Below are positions 1 through 6,228 of a stretch of 6,385 bases of DNA, piece by piece. Source of the stretch: Bacteriovorax stolpii (GTDB lineage: Bacteria; Bdellovibrionota; Bacteriovoracia; Bacteriovoracales; Bacteriovoracaceae). How positions within the stretch are numbered: the stretch's first letter is position 1; each line of letters begins with the position of its first letter. The translations under genes were made by a program, and so were the position numbers. Below the pieces are notes generated by a model. It searched no databases. It saw nothing but the letters and a program-made list of their open reading frames with translations, and was not told the origin of the DNA. Location: positions 1 through 6,385 of the forward strand of contig CAMDDI010000192.1 of the NCBI GenBank assembly GCA_945890905.1. Direction: 5' to 3'.

Positions 1-495
1 ATTAATTCTTTGAAGTCTCCTTTCTGTGCTGGGCGAGCCTTTAGCGGTTCGCGGATTGAGAACTTTGATATTCTCTTAGGCTGCTCTAATGAACCCGGAA
101 GTCTGACTCAAGAGGTGATCAAGCAGGCTTCTCCCAATTGTCTTTATGTGGATGTGGGTATCGGAAATTTCGAACCTCTGGCCTTGCAAGAGCTGCTGAA
201 ACAAGGTCATGTGGTTTATATCAGCAATATTCTCAATTCTTTTTTATCTCACTTAGGCTTTCTTATTCGTGATGATGTGATTCATTCCTTACCTGATCGC
301 CAGATCTTGGAAGATTTACACATCTACCGCTCCGGTCTGATTGCTCCTGCAGGATCGGTCATTGTGGATAGCTTAACCGATACCAAAATGATCTTTGGTA
401 TTTCTGCCGGAAATGGTCTTTTACATAAGGCCGAAGAAGGCGAGGAATTTAAAAGCAAAATGGATAAGGCCCGCAAGCTCCTGATAAAATCTTAG
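1..495 (+). CDS. Unidentified protein, C-terminal part (5' end outside window)
   Basis: The reading frame is open from the first base of the window to a TAG stop at 493-495, so this is the C-terminal ~164 residues of a longer protein. A TTG at position 10 is in frame, but it sits too near the edge to judge and probably is not the start. I do not recognise the family. Visible features are a strand-like segment followed by a cysteine (FDILLGCSNEPGSL), a hydrophobic segment with acidic and glycine residues (YVDVGIGNFEPLAL), and a 'SAGNGLL' stretch about 35 residues from the end. The alternation of short hydrophobic strands with helices suggests an alpha/beta, possibly Rossmann-like, fold, but this is a guess. 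The last ~25 residues are highly charged (KAEEGEEFKSKMDKARK). No transmembrane segment is seen. The gene converges on the dehydratase gene, with overlapping stop codons, so it belongs to a different transcription unit and may not be part of the polysaccharide pathway. Confidence 0.6.
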   Translation: MNSLKSPFCAGRAFSGSRIENFDILLGCSNEPGSLTQEVIKQASPNCLYVDVGIGNFEPLALQELLKQGHVVYISNILNSFLSHLGFLIRDDVIHSLPDRQILEDLHIYRSGLIAPAGSVIVDSLTDTKMIFGISAGNGLLHKAEEGEEFKSKMDKARKLLIKS

Positions 496-2297
496 TGTGA
501 GTCAGGAATATATTCAGGAACAATTTCTCGCAGCTTTTTAATAATTTCTTCTTTTGAGTGATTCCAATCAATATTTAAAACATCTTCGATCTGCTCAGTT
601 GTGGCACTTAGTGCCGAAGTTTTTGCGGCCCGAATTTTAGGATCAGGGGTACTGGTGGTTTTTTCAGTGTCGGCCAGGAGCTCTTCGTAGAGTTTTTCTC
701 CAGGACGCAGACCCGTGAGTTTAATTTCAATATCCTTGTCTGGCACGAGTCCATGAAGCCGAATGAGATTTTTGGCCATGTCATAGATGCGAACGGATTC
801 ACCCATATCAAGAATAAAAATTTCACCATGGCGTTGAAACGATGAGGTCTTCAAGACTAGTTGAGCAGCTTCAGGGATAGACATGAAGTAGCGAGTAATA
901 TCAGGGTGAGTGAGAGTCAGAGGACCACCACGCTTAATCTGCTCTAAAAATCTTGGGATCACACTACCACGACTGTTGAGAACATTTCCGAATCGTACGA
1001 TGTTCGTTTTAGTTGTGGCATTCTGATTGAGTTGAAGCACAATCTCCGCCAAACGCTTCGTGGTGCCCATGATATTCGTAGGGTTGACCGCCTTATCCGT
1101 AGAAACCAAAATAAATTGTTCAGCTCCAACATTCTGGGCCGCTTTCAAAACATTGAAGCTCCCTTTGATATTGGTTTGGACCGCTTCCACCGGATTATTC
1201 TCCATCATCGGAACATGCTTGTAAGCAGCGGCGTGGAAAACTACTTGAGGTTTAATTTTCTCAAAAATGGAATTTAGACGGCTTAAATTTCGAACATCCC
1301 CAATGAAGGTATTTATTTTGATAAGAGGAAATAGCTCTCTAAGTCTCAGATCGATTTCATAGAGACCAAACTCGTTATTGTCCACGATAGTAATTTCTTT
1401 GCAGTTAAGCTTACAGGCCTGAAAACTTAATTCTGAACCGATAGAGCCACCTGCGCCGGTGATGAGAATGTGGCGCTTGTTGATATAATCTGAAATGGAG
1501 TTGGTATCGAGATCAACACTCTTTCGGGTGAGCAAATCTTCAATGTTGATATCTCGAAACTGCCCAAAGTTAACCGTATCATTGAGAATATGAAAGGTGT
1601 CCGGGAGAGTTTTTACTGTCACACCAGCATCTAAACAGAGCTGAACAATTTGACTGATCTGCTTGTGATTGGCCGAAGGAATGGTGATCAGGGCCAGAGT
1701 GATATTATGTTTTTTGATCACTGCAGGAATGTCTTTAACTGAACCTTCCACGGGAATAGAAAAAAGAGTTTTATACTGCTTGGCTGGATCATCATCAATG
1801 AGAGCTAAAACCTTATAGCCTTCGTTTTTTTTCTTGAGCTGTCGGATAATCTGCTCGCCAGCATTCCCGGCTCCAATGACCATGGTGTGAATGGATTCGG
1901 AGTGGTTTTTAGACTGAAGACTCTTTTTGAGAATCACTCGTAAGACAATGTTAGCGTAGGAAATAAGAACCAGAAACAGAGTCGATTTTTGCAAAGCCAC
2001 ACTTAATAGGGTTTGAATCATGTAGAGATAGACAAAAACCGAAAGCGTACAAATCAAAGAATAAATGATCACCTTCGGCAGATCACTTTCACTAAAAGTA
2101 TTGGGCAAAATTCTTTTGAGCCCCAGCCATTCCGAAGAGGTGCTGCTAACCACCAAAATAACCATGAGAAAATTAATATGATGAGAAGGGAAAATCCCTA
2201 AAACGCACAGACAGATGACCACAATAAGCACTTCCAAAAAAGCTTGCGCGAATTTTGAATTTTTCAAAAAATCGATCTTAAGAAGAAGGTTGTTCAT
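492..2297 (-). CDS. Membrane-bound UDP-GlcNAc 4,6-dehydratase (PglF/WbpM/CapD-type polysaccharide biosynthesis protein)
   Basis: Predicted to convert UDP-GlcNAc to the UDP-4-keto-6-deoxy sugar, the precursor of QuiNAc, FucNAc or bacillosamine-type residues, at the inner membrane. At 601 residues it has the full length of the large family. The N-terminal ~125 residues carry about four hydrophobic segments (near 17-35, 41-52, 75-98 and 104-123). A first Rossmann domain follows at ~137-235 with GAGNAGEQ at 142-149. The catalytic extended-SDR domain begins with GAGGSIGSE at 281-289. It also has HAAAYKHVPMME at 355-366, STDKAVNP at 399-406 and MGTTKR at 410-415. The usual catalytic Tyr of YxxxK is Met410 (with Lys414), as in PglF/WbpM enzymes, where the Asp-Lys of TDK takes over catalysis. 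RFGNVL (435-440) and RPGEKLYEELL (531-541) are also typical. The ATG at 2297 is bounded by an in-frame stop six bases upstream. It lies 10 bases after the glycosyltransferase stop with no clear Shine-Dalgarno, suggesting translational coupling. Family assignment is secure; the exact product sugar is not. Confidence 0.93.
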   Translation of the reverse strand: MNNLLLKIDFLKNSKFAQAFLEVLIVVICLCVLGIFPSHHINFLMVILVVSSTSSEWLGLKRILPNTFSESDLPKVIIYSLICTLSVFVYLYMIQTLLSVALQKSTLFLVLISYANIVLRVILKKSLQSKNHSESIHTMVIGAGNAGEQIIRQLKKKNEGYKVLALIDDDPAKQYKTLFSIPVEGSVKDIPAVIKKHNITLALITIPSANHKQISQIVQLCLDAGVTVKTLPDTFHILNDTVNFGQFRDINIEDLLTRKSVDLDTNSISDYINKRHILITGAGGSIGSELSFQACKLNCKEITIVDNNEFGLYEIDLRLRELFPLIKINTFIGDVRNLSRLNSIFEKIKPQVVFHAAAYKHVPMMENNPVEAVQTNIKGSFNVLKAAQNVGAEQFILVSTDKAVNPTNIMGTTKRLAEIVLQLNQNATTKTNIVRFGNVLNSRGSVIPRFLEQIKRGGPLTLTHPDITRYFMSIPEAAQLVLKTSSFQRHGEIFILDMGESVRIYDMAKNLIRLHGLVPDKDIEIKLTGLRPGEKLYEELLADTEKTTSTPDPKIRAAKTSALSATTEQIEDVLNIDWNHSKEEIIKKLREIVPEYIPDSH

Positions 2298-2307
2298 GGT
2301 CTATGCA

Positions 2308-3381
2308 TTATAAAAGAGTCTTTATCTGTTGAGAACTGTTCTTTCGACTGAATTCTTGGGAAGCGACGTAAGTCTTAGCACTGGTCTTAAGCTGGGTAAT
2401 CTCACGGCAAATGGCCTCAATCTCATGGTTTTCAAAACTCTTTCCTAAGTTTCTGGCCTCAATCATGTCTCCAGCTTCTCCACGGGGAGTCAAAACTACC
2501 GGAAGTCCACAACCCACGTATTCAAAAACTTTCACTGGAAAGGCTTCTTTTCCAATCATGTCATCGGTTCTAAAACTCAGTCCCACATGGCATTTTCTTA
2601 AAGTCTCGGGAATGGCCTGGTAATCCAAGATTCCTAGGTAACGAATATTTTTTCTTTGAGCATCTAGAATATCTTTTAACTTGGGCCCATCACCGGCCAC
2701 GATGATTTCGATATCCTCTTGAGTCTCAAGGGCCTGGGCCACTTTCAGAAGAGTTTCTACATTTTGGGCCTTGCCTAAAGTTCCATGGAAAACCAGAGAG
2801 AATTTTGAAAACTTCGAGTCCTGACCGGGGAAAAAAAGTTCATCATCATATCCATTGCGGATCAGATGAATTTTCTCTGAAACGCCGTACGCACTTATGT
2901 ATCGTTTGAGCCCTTCGGTGACGGTGATGATGTTATGGGCATGATGATAGTAAGTTGAGGCCATAAGTTTCAGGATTTTTCCCGGCAGAGAGTTTGAACT
3001 GATGAGCTTCATCTCGAAGAAAACCTCGGGATAAAGGTCCCGAATATCGGCAATATATTTCTTCCCTTTGAGTCGAACCGCTAGAGAAGCCATGAAGCAG
3101 GTGAAGAAGGGGGGACTAGAAAAGACGTAGATTTCACTCCCATTGACCAGAATTCGGAAAAAAAGCTCTATTCCCACAAGGATTTCCATCAAAAGCCGGG
3201 TGATGAGACCGGCCTTGTTAGACGCGGTTTTTAGAGCGAGTTTATGAACTCCAGGGGCGTCGATGCTTGTAAATACATCGACTTGATTTTCCTCTCTTAG
3301 AGTTCTCACAAACCAATAGTTTCTCGTCGCAGCAGCCTCGCCCTGAGGGGGATAAAATGGGGTGAAATAGAAGATCTTCAT
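2308..3381 (-). CDS. GT4 family glycosyltransferase (WbuB-like)
   Basis: A GT-B fold, retaining glycosyltransferase expected to add a sugar from a nucleotide donor to a lipid-linked glycan on the cytoplasmic face of the membrane. The 357 residues fit a compact GT4 enzyme. The start MKIFYFTPFYPPQGEAAATR (1-20) is typical of the acceptor-side domain of WbuB-like proteins. IADIRDLYPE (110-119) matches the DLWPE-like element of that group. The donor domain begins near 195 with LVFHGTLGKAQN (197-207 region), followed by IIVAGDGPKL (226-235). The EX7E motif is seen as E279 and E287 in EAFPVKVFE. This pair characteristically positions the donor in GT4 enzymes. Two moderately hydrophobic stretches (~60-80 and 84-102) could bind the membrane peripherally. 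It is the first gene of the leftward unit, 10 bases ahead of the dehydratase, so the sugar it transfers may be the one that dehydratase makes; donor and acceptor cannot be read from sequence. The upstream region has only a weak AAGTGA-like ribosome site. Confidence 0.9.
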   Translation of the reverse strand: MKIFYFTPFYPPQGEAAATRNYWFVRTLREENQVDVFTSIDAPGVHKLALKTASNKAGLITRLLMEILVGIELFFRILVNGSEIYVFSSPPFFTCFMASLAVRLKGKKYIADIRDLYPEVFFEMKLISSNSLPGKILKLMASTYYHHAHNIITVTEGLKRYISAYGVSEKIHLIRNGYDDELFFPGQDSKFSKFSLVFHGTLGKAQNVETLLKVAQALETQEDIEIIVAGDGPKLKDILDAQRKNIRYLGILDYQAIPETLRKCHVGLSFRTDDMIGKEAFPVKVFEYVGCGLPVVLTPRGEAGDMIEARNLGKSFENHEIEAICREITQLKTSAKTYVASQEFSRKNSSQQIKTLL

Positions 3382-3384
3382 TTA

Positions 3385-3413
3385 TTGTCACTTTTTCTAA
3401 ATTTCTATACTAT
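3385..3413 (+). promoter_or_regulatory. Probable sigma-70-type promoter for the rightward amino-sugar operon
   Basis: TTGTCA at 3385-3390 matches the -35 consensus at five of six bases. Either TATACT at 3406-3411 (five of six, 15-base spacer) or TACTAT at 3408-3413 (four of six, 17-base spacer) serves as -10. Transcription would begin near 3418-3420, giving a leader of roughly 20 bases before the ribosome site and the ATG at 3442. This position argues against the longer reading frames starting at TTG 3385 or ATG 3412, which would begin inside the promoter. Confidence 0.55.
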
Positions 3414-3431
3414 GGCAGAGTTCAAATCAAA
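3404..3431 (-). promoter_or_regulatory. Possible promoter for the leftward glycosyltransferase-dehydratase unit
   Basis: Reading the minus strand, a TATAGA hexamer (plus-strand 3404-3409) lies 15-16 bases after TTGATT or TTTGAT (3425-3431). It is followed by a short leader to the ATG at 3381. The -10 overlaps that of the rightward promoter, because TATA is self-complementary. The match is modest and the spacing short, so this is a weak prediction that rests mainly on the gene having no other upstream space. Confidence 0.35.
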
Positions 3432-3434
3432 GGA
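3431..3434 (+). promoter_or_regulatory. Ribosome binding site fixing the dehydrogenase start at 3442
   Basis: AGGA followed by seven bases and ATG at 3442. It is the best Shine-Dalgarno in the leader and decides the start: the earlier in-frame TTG (3385) and ATG (3412) have no comparable site and overlap the promoter. Confidence 0.7.
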
Positions 3435-3441
3435 AAAGACT

Positions 3442-4509
3442 ATGCTCCGTTTCGCACTTATTGGCTGTGGCCGCATTGCGCCCAAGCATGCCGGAAATTT
3501 AACTGAGGGTCTTATCAAAGACGCGGGCCTTGTGGCCGTGTGTGATAACAAACCTGAGCGTGCGAAAGCTTTCGGTGAAAAATATAAAGTTCCCTATTTT
3601 ACAGACATGCATCAGATGATGAAAGAGATGGGAGAAAAAATTGATGTCATTTCAATTCTTACTCCTTCAGGTGATCACGCTGCTCACACTGTGGCCATGG
3701 CCAATTATGGCAAACCCATCATCGTTGAAAAACCCATGGCCCTAACTCTCGAAGATGCAGATCGGATGATCGCAGCTTGCGATAAGAATGGTTCACGACT
3801 TTTTGTAGTAAAGCAAAACCGCTTTAACCTTCCTGTTCAGAAAATGTTTGAAGCCTTAGAGCAAGGACGTTTTGGAAAACTAGTTCTTGGTACTGTCCGT
3901 GTGAGATGGTGCCGCACTCAAGAGTACTATGACCAAGATCCTTGGCGTGGAACTTGGGAGCACGATGGGGGAGTCTTCGCTAATCAGGCGATTCACCACG
4001 TGGATTTACTTAACTGGGTGATGGGGGACGTTGAATCAGTTTTCGCTAAATCTACCCGTGCCTTGGTTAATATTGAAGCCGAAGATACCGGTGTAGTTAT
4101 TTTGAAATTTAAAAATGGGGCGCTTGGAGTTATCGAGGCCACAACTGCGACTCGGCCAAAAGATCTTGAGGGATCCATCTCTGTGTTGGGTGAAAATGGA
4201 ACTGTGGAGATTGGTGGATTTGCCGTTAATGAAATGAAAATTTGGAACTTTGTTAACTCCACAGAAGAAGATAAAAAAGTGGTAGATACTTACCGCGTAA
4301 ACCCTCCTAACGTTTACGGCTTTGGCCATACTGAGTACTTAAATGATGTTGTACGCGCCATTCAAACTGGCAAGAACGCTTTGGTGCAAGGTCTTGAAGG
4401 AAGAAAATCATTAGAGCTAGTGACGGCCATCTACGAATCCATAGAAACCGGAAAAGAAGTTCAAGTGAGGTTTTCTCCTAAGCAGTGCCGCCTAGGTCTT
4501 AAAGGATGA
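3442..4509 (+). CDS. Gfo/Idh/MocA-family NAD-dependent sugar dehydrogenase, WlbA/WbpB-like (UDP-sugar 3-dehydrogenase)
   Basis: Predicted to oxidise the C3 hydroxyl of a UDP-N-acetylglucosamine-type sugar to a 3-keto sugar with NAD(+), in the cytoplasm. From the ATG at 3442 the protein has 355 residues, normal for the family. The N-terminus is the Rossmann dinucleotide site, ALIGCGRIAPKH (5-16). VEKPMALT at 95-102 is the family EKP motif, whose Lys97 is a catalytic residue. QAIHHVDLLNW at 182-192 supplies the catalytic His185, three residues before Asp188. The C-terminal half is the beta-sheet substrate domain. The segment with RVRWCRTQEYYDQDPWRGTW (154-172) resembles the WlbA/WbpB group and matches the neighbouring acyltransferase and aminotransferase. 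A start at 3412 or at TTG 3385 would add a polar tail before the natural MLRFALIG start and is disfavoured. The stop overlaps the next ATG (ATGA). The alternative is GnnA, which acts on UDP-GlcNAc for lipid A; sequence alone does not settle whether the substrate is UDP-GlcNAc or UDP-GlcNAcA. Confidence 0.9.
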   Translation: MLRFALIGCGRIAPKHAGNLTEGLIKDAGLVAVCDNKPERAKAFGEKYKVPYFTDMHQMMKEMGEKIDVISILTPSGDHAAHTVAMANYGKPIIVEKPMALTLEDADRMIAACDKNGSRLFVVKQNRFNLPVQKMFEALEQGRFGKLVLGTVRVRWCRTQEYYDQDPWRGTWEHDGGVFANQAIHHVDLLNWVMGDVESVFAKSTRALVNIEAEDTGVVILKFKNGALGVIEATTATRPKDLEGSISVLGENGTVEIGGFAVNEMKIWNFVNSTEEDKKVVDTYRVNPPNVYGFGHTEYLNDVVRAIQTGKNALVQGLEGRKSLELVTAIYESIETGKEVQVRFSPKQCRLGLKG

Positions 4510-5114
4510 TTGCTTCAACTGCCAAAATTTATCCCGGCGTAAAACTCGGCAAGAATGTCATCATCGAAGATTTCTGCCTCATTGGTGTTCCTCCTCGCGG
4601 AGTGAAAGAAGGTGAGCTTGAAACTCTTATCGGAGATGATTCAGTGATCCGCTCTCACACTGTGATTTATGCCGGAAATAAAATTGGTAAAAATTTTCAA
4701 ACTGGAAATAAAGCTAACATCCGCGAGCTCAACGAAATTGCTGATAATGTTTCTATCGGAACTCTGTCTGTTATTGAACACCATGTGATTTTGGAAGAAG
4801 GTGTAAGAGTTCACACCCAAGTTTTTATTCCTGAATACTCAGTCTTAAAAAAGAATTCTTGGGTCGGGCCAAATGTGGTTTTTACCAACGCCGCTTATCC
4901 CAGATCTAAGAATGTAAAAAACGATCTCAAAGGTCCTACACTTCATGAAAACGCCATCGTCGGTGCTAACTCAACACTTCTACCAGGAGTGCAAATAGGT
5001 CGCGACGCCATTGTGGGAGCAGGATCTGTGGTGACAAAAGATGTGCCAGAGTTACACGTTGTAGCAGGAAACCCTGCAAAGTTTTTAAAAAAGAAATCAG
5101 AACTCCCTTATTAA
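4506..5114 (+). CDS. Left-handed beta-helix N-acyltransferase (WlbB/WbpD-like sugar N-acetyltransferase)
   Basis: Likely transfers an acetyl group from acetyl-CoA to the 3-amino group made by the adjacent aminotransferase. The 202 residues are almost wholly hexapeptide-repeat sequence: turns such as PGVKLGKNVIIED (10-22), NKIGKNFQTGN (58-68), EIADNVSIGT (77-86) and GVQIGRDAIVGAGSVVTKDV (161-180). The C-terminal VAGNPAKFLKKK (186-197) is the closing motif of WbpD, PglD and Maa-type acetyltransferases, and lacks the helical tail of LpxA. A loop interrupts the helix around 131-148 (YPRSKN to KGPTL), as in sugar N-acetyltransferases. His92-His93 (VIEHHV) or His103 could supply the general base, but I cannot choose. 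The start overlaps the dehydrogenase stop as ATGA. A GG-containing AAAGG directly abuts the ATG, too close for an ordinary Shine-Dalgarno, so re-initiation by the same ribosomes is likely. The acyl donor and exact acceptor sugar are inferred from context. Confidence 0.87.
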   Translation: MIASTAKIYPGVKLGKNVIIEDFCLIGVPPRGVKEGELETLIGDDSVIRSHTVIYAGNKIGKNFQTGNKANIRELNEIADNVSIGTLSVIEHHVILEEGVRVHTQVFIPEYSVLKKNSWVGPNVVFTNAAYPRSKNVKNDLKGPTLHENAIVGANSTLLPGVQIGRDAIVGAGSVVTKDVPELHVVAGNPAKFLKKKSELPY

Positions 5115-5117
5115 GGA
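5113..5117 (+). promoter_or_regulatory. Ribosome binding site of the aminotransferase, overlapping the upstream stop
   Basis: AAGGA seven bases before the ATG at 5125. Its first two bases are the last two of the TAA stop (5112-5114) of the acyltransferase gene. This fixes the aminotransferase start and shows the two genes are translated from one message. Confidence 0.7.
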
Positions 5118-5124
5118 AATAGAT

Positions 5125-6228
5125 ATGACCATTCAGTTTGTAGACCTCGATGCCCAATACCAAAGTATCAAAGGCGAAATTCAAAATGCCATTAATGGGA
5201 TTCTTGAAACGAAAGATTTTATTCATGGGAAATCTGTGGATGCGTTTTCTAAGAACTTTGCTAAAGCTCAAGGTTCAAAATATTCTGTGGGTGCGGCCAA
5301 TGGAACTTCGGCCATTACCGTTGCTCTTCGTGCTTTAAACGTGCAGCCAGGAGATGAAGTCATTACCGTGGCCAATTCTTTTTTTGCCACTCCTGAGGCC
5401 ATTGCAGAAGTCTATGCCAAACCAGTGTTTGTGGATTGCGAAGCTGATACTTATTCCATTGATGTAAAACTCATTGAAGCCAAAATTACAAAAAAAACCA
5501 GAGCTATCATTCCGGTTCATCTTTACGGCAATGCAGTTGATATGGATGCTTTGATGAAGATTGCCACAAAACATAATATTCCTGTGATTGAAGACTGTGC
5601 TCAGGGCCACTTGGCCGCGTGGAATGGTCGTGGTGCTGGAACTTTTGGTCATATGGGAACATTTAGCTTCTACCCAGGGAAAAATCTTGGGGCTTATGGA
5701 GATGCTGGTTCTATTACGGTTCAAGACGAAGATTTGTATAAATTAGTTTCTATGCACGTCAATCACGGCCGAACTAAAAAATATGAACATGACTTCTGTG
5801 CCGGAAATTTCCGCATGGATGGTATGCAAGCGGCTATCCTCGATGTGAAACTTAAATATCTTGATGGTTGGACCAAAAAGCGCCAAGAGCTTGCTGCTCA
5901 TTATGAAGCGATACTTAAGCCACATGGTTTTAAAACCATCACCGTTCGTAAAGAAGCTAAATGCGTTTATCACATTTATCTGGTGGAAGTCTCAAACCGC
6001 GATGAAGTGATGGATCACTTCAAAAAAATGGATATTCATTGTGGTGTTCACTATCCGATTCCACTTCACTTTCAACCAGCACTCAAGCACCTTGAACACA
6101 AAAAAGGTGACTTCCCTGTGACGGAAAAAGCTTCGGAGAGAATCCTCTCTCTTCCCATGTATGCTGAACTCACTAAAGGCGAAGTAGAACAAGTTTGTGC
6201 CGAACTTATCAAGGTAGCTAAACATTAA
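5125..6228 (+). CDS. DegT/DnrJ/EryC1/StrS-family PLP-dependent sugar aminotransferase
   Basis: Predicted to transfer an amino group, usually from glutamate, to the keto sugar made by the dehydrogenase, giving the 3-amino sugar for the acetyltransferase. At 367 residues it is full length for this fold-type I family. Visible landmarks are FVDLDAQYQSIKGEI (5-19), ANGTSA (58-63) for phosphate contact, and IPVHLYGNAVDMD (129-141). EDCAQGH at 156-162 has Asp157, which contacts the pyridine nitrogen. FSFYPGKNLGAYGDAG at 180-195 holds the Schiff-base Lys186. HVNHGR (211-216), HYPIPLHFQPAL (309-320) and LSLPMYAEL (341-349) are also family features. The gene follows the acetyltransferase by 10 bases with a good ribosome site. 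The YPGKNLGA form of the lysine motif is the one I associate with FdtB/QdtB/DesV-type 3-aminotransferases, while WbpE/WlbC enzymes as I recall them carry a FPxKPLG form. The substrate could therefore differ from the classical Wlb pathway. GnnB of the lipid A GlcN3N pathway is another possibility. Confidence 0.92.
   Translation: MTIQFVDLDAQYQSIKGEIQNAINGILETKDFIHGKSVDAFSKNFAKAQGSKYSVGAANGTSAITVALRALNVQPGDEVITVANSFFATPEAIAEVYAKPVFVDCEADTYSIDVKLIEAKITKKTRAIIPVHLYGNAVDMDALMKIATKHNIPVIEDCAQGHLAAWNGRGAGTFGHMGTFSFYPGKNLGAYGDAGSITVQDEDLYKLVSMHVNHGRTKKYEHDFCAGNFRMDGMQAAILDVKLKYLDGWTKKRQELAAHYEAILKPHGFKTITVRKEAKCVYHIYLVEVSNRDEVMDHFKKMDIHCGVHYPIPLHFQPALKHLEHKKGDFPVTEKASERILSLPMYAELTKGEVEQVCAELIKVAKH

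Noticed and set aside
479..507. TCCTGA / TCAGGA inverted repeat around the convergent stops as a terminator
   Set aside because: Only six pairs with a 17-base loop, low G+C and no following T run; too weak to call a terminator.
3993..4329. Two overlapping minus-strand frames (89 and 97 codons) within the dehydrogenase gene
   Set aside because: Both are shadows of the conserved dehydrogenase; they overlap one another in different frames and show no recognisable domain.
4966..5271. 101-codon minus-strand frame across the acyltransferase-aminotransferase junction
   Set aside because: It runs antisense through two real genes and their junction, with no supporting start signals or family resemblance.
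5335..5724. 129-codon minus-strand reading frame opposite the aminotransferase gene
   Set aside because: It lies wholly antisense to a clearly conserved gene, has no ribosome site, and its translation shows low-complexity His/Asn/Ile-rich sequence typical of antisense reading.
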